A stretch of DNA of 64,000 nucleotides from an uncultured Blautia sp. (GTDB lineage: Bacteria > Bacillota > Clostridia > Lachnospirales > Lachnospiraceae). Position numbers and translations under genes: made by a program. The stretch lies in the NCBI GenBank assembly GCA_934371915.1, contig CAKROE010000005.1:9341-73340 (forward strand), given 5' to 3'. Below are positions 61,701-64,000 of the stretch, piece by piece (within the stretch, counting starts at the first letter, position 1; each line of letters opens with the position of its first letter). The notes below the pieces were generated by a model. That model made no database searches, was not told where the DNA came from, and was given only the letters and a program-made list of their open reading frames with translations.

Positions 61701-64000
61701 AAACTCTCTGAACTTCCGGAGCTTACAAAAGATAAAGCAGAGTCTATAAAGGCAGCTCCTCGTAAGTTTTATCGTTTCACAGCGGATAAGAAAGCAACAT
61801 ATGTTATTAATACTTCCGGAAATATTGAAACCGATATCTACCGTTATGAAAAAACGGAAGATGAAGAAATCGGCTATTGGGACAGATACTATAGTGATAG
61901 TTGCGAACTTAATAAAGATGAAACTTGTCTGATTGTAGTGACGGCATATACTGATGCTACAGTTACTGTTTCAGAAGAAAAACAGACAGTTGATCCGGAT
62001 GATGGTGATGATACACTTCCGAAGGTTACTACTGCTGATTTCACATTAACAGAAGGTTTGAGAAAACAAATTTCTTTTGGCAAAGACAGAAGATATGTTA
62101 ATGCAAGCTTTACTCCGGCAGCAGATGGATATTACAGGATAAATACTGAAAATGTTATCGGGGAAACTTCTTATGGAGTATATCGTTCCTATATTGAATT
62201 GTCCGGCGATTCAGGGTATATACAGGAAGCGGATGACAGCATGCTGGAAAGACTTGAAAAGGGAAAGACATATACCTATAGATTAAAACTGTATGATGAA
62301 GACGGGGAGTATAGCCGTGGAAGCTTTGATCTGTCTTTTGAACGTGTAGAAACCAAAGTAATCAGTAAGATGGAGCTGGTTCTTGTCGATGGAGTTAAAG
62401 CATCAGAATGCACAATGTTCGATTCTTTAGGAGATTTCTACAATATAAAAATCACCTATGCAGACAACACTTCAAAAGTGTATGAATGGAGTGATTCCGG
62501 AGATGAGTATGGAAATACATGGGACGTATGTGATATAGAAGATGAAGCAACAGGCTATGATTCCGAAGCAATCAGGCATCAAGTATATTTTGAATACTGG
62601 GATGCAGCGGATAATGGTACAAGAAAAGAAACAGCTTCTCAGACAATCTATACTTCAGCATTGAAATCTCTGAATGAAGTAAAAGAAAATACACAGATTA
62701 AACCGTTTGCAGACAGAAAATATAAAAAGTATTACAGATTTACCGCACCGAAAACGGGAACCTATCTTGTGGAAAGCAGTATGGTCGGAACAACTACGAT
62801 AGACAATTCTGTTTATACAGTTGATGGCACTTATAATTATGACCGTTCTTACTGGTCATTAGATCAGGCATCAGTAGATACAGAATATCTGGATGCAGGC
62901 AAACAGCAGGTATATCTGAAAAAAGGAACAACCTATATGCTGGATCTCAGATGGCATTCAGATACAGATGGAAGTGCAGCAACTTTCCAGATCAAAAAAG
63001 TAAAAACACTGAAATCCATCAAGATGACAAACCCTCCTGAACAGATCACGTTACTGCCTGGCGGCAGAGCATGGGCTTCCCTCAAGGGAATGGAAATCAC
63101 TGCATCTTATGTAGATGGTGAGGACGAAACGATCACTTACGGACAGACAGATTCACAGGGTATGAGCTTTGAACAGAATGGCAGTTATACATGGGTAAAT
63201 GAAAAACTCTGCCGCGTACCGGTAAGCATGGGCGGATATCAGATTTATGTAGAATTTGAGGCTGCTGACTGGAAAGATATTCCGGAGATGAAAGTCGGTA
63301 CAGAAGAAAAATTTGATAATGCACCTGGAAACCAGACAATTCGCAGATTCATCCCGGATAAAACCGGATATTATTCTTTCAGTGCAACGAATGCTTACAT
63401 AAATATTATTGACCCCAGAACACAGGAATATCTCAGCGAGGGACAGGCATATCTGGAAGCTGGTAATACATATCAGATTTATGTTGTGGCACGGAAAAAA
63501 GATGTTATTCTCAAGGTTGTAGTTGGTTCCTGCGACTGGGAGATAATTGATCGGACTGAACCAACCTGTACTACAGACGGAAAAGTTGTAAGGAAATGTA
63601 ATACTCATGGTGAGACAAGTACTACGATAGAGAGTGCTTTTGGTCATTACTGGAGCAGCTGGAAAGTAACAAAGGCAGCTACTTGCGCAGATGGTGAAGA
63701 ACAGCGTACATGCAACAGATGTAAAGCAGTTGAGAAGCGCGCGATCAAAGCCACAAAATCCCACAGCTTCTCCGCATGGAAAGTAACGAAGAATGCCACA
63801 GTTCTTTCAGAGGGTGTTCAGCAGCGTACCTGTAGCGTATGCGGTAAGACAGAGACAGCATCCGTAGCGAAACTTCCGGCAACGATCGCTCTCAATGTCA
63901 AAGGAACGATCCCACTGAAAGTAAAACAGTCCTTTACCGTAAAAGTGACAATGGGTGCGGGAGACCGAGTTGTTTCCTGGAAGACAAGCAACAAGAAAGT
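58742..64000 (+). CDS. Very large secreted multidomain surface protein, frame broken by a G run, 3' end beyond window
   Basis: The gene starts after AAGGAGG with a signal peptide (KKKLALLLAVAMTVTSI, cleavage near VNAA). After 60 codons an eight-G run shifts the frame and a TAA follows at 58940. From 58929 the other frame stays open to the window edge, about 1,690 codons. It carries an acidic Glu/Asp stretch, then alternating beta-sandwich modules (YKFTPEKGGKYIIYS-like) and Ig-like modules (VTYTGG/TYKDGT-like). About residues 1580-1700 hold Cys-paired repeats of the type GHYWSSWKVTKAATC...RTCNRC, followed by a Big_2-like domain. No ATG lies in the second frame before 59370, so intact expression needs one G fewer or two more. 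It is probably a cell-surface adhesin or scaffold. Confidence 0.85.
58922..58929 (+). repeat. Homopolymeric G8 tract at the frame break
   Basis: Eight consecutive G follow GAAGAC. Removing one G joins the signal-peptide frame to the long downstream frame exactly. Runs of this kind mutate by polymerase slippage. Confidence 0.9.

Overview
The window looks like chromosome of an anaerobic, spore-forming Bacillota, most likely Lachnospiraceae. Supporting features are near-universal AGGAGG-type ribosome binding sites, occasional TTG/GTG starts, a CotF-type spore coat gene, a fermentative bifunctional AdhE, Bacillus-like tandem TTTACA boxes before the pst operon, and several lineage-style hypothetical proteins. 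The genus is inference. I see no tRNA, rRNA, CRISPR array, insertion sequence or prophage gene.

Layout. 1-8.2 kb: the end of a macrodomain gene, a ureidoglycolate-lyase-like gene, an NSS sodium symporter, a YibE/F membrane protein with a secreted metallophosphoesterase, an AT-rich AlbA_2/ATPase regulator carrying a perfect 21-bp tandem repeat, and a HAD phosphatase. 8.3-14.9 kb: a CotF-like coat protein, then the phosphate operon pstS-pstC-pstA-pstB-phoU-phoR behind tandem Pho-box-like repeats. PstS is circularly permuted and no response regulator gene is present. 14.9-23.8 kb: a Cys-rich miniprotein, an rRNA-type methyltransferase, an aminotransferase, and a cell-wall block (degenerate YkuD protein, ddl, murF) followed by two membrane proteins. 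23.9-31 kb: an aconitase-like hydratase, a roughly 1-kb gene-free segment with its own promoter and terminal hairpins (candidate large noncoding RNA), an RluA-type pseudouridine synthase, an orphan sugar-binding protein and a second NSS transporter. 31-35.3 kb: a structured leader, an aminotransferase, an alpha-galactosidase and a small alarmone synthetase.

35.5-43.8 kb is a coherent accessory locus. An ArsR-type regulator is followed by a perfect palindrome over the -35 of an operon encoding an Old-Yellow-Enzyme/enoate-reductase-like flavoprotein, a complete TRAP transporter, an amino-acid-type binding protein and an asparaginase. It probably imports and reduces or deaminates a small acidic substrate that I cannot name. 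44-46.8 kb holds adhE, with two Rex-like sites around a consensus promoter.

47-58.4 kb is mostly housekeeping: AI-2E transporter, TypA, a tandem-OB SSB, a corrinoid adenosyltransferase, dapA-dapB, a D,D-carboxypeptidase with wall-binding repeats, an Asp/Asn-rich lipoprotein, a eukaryote-type HisA, a nitroreductase and a radical SAM protein. From 58.7 kb to the window end runs a very large secreted protein. Its reading frame is broken by a run of eight G immediately after the signal-peptide region, which is the signature of a phase-variable surface gene caught in the off state, or of an assembly error.
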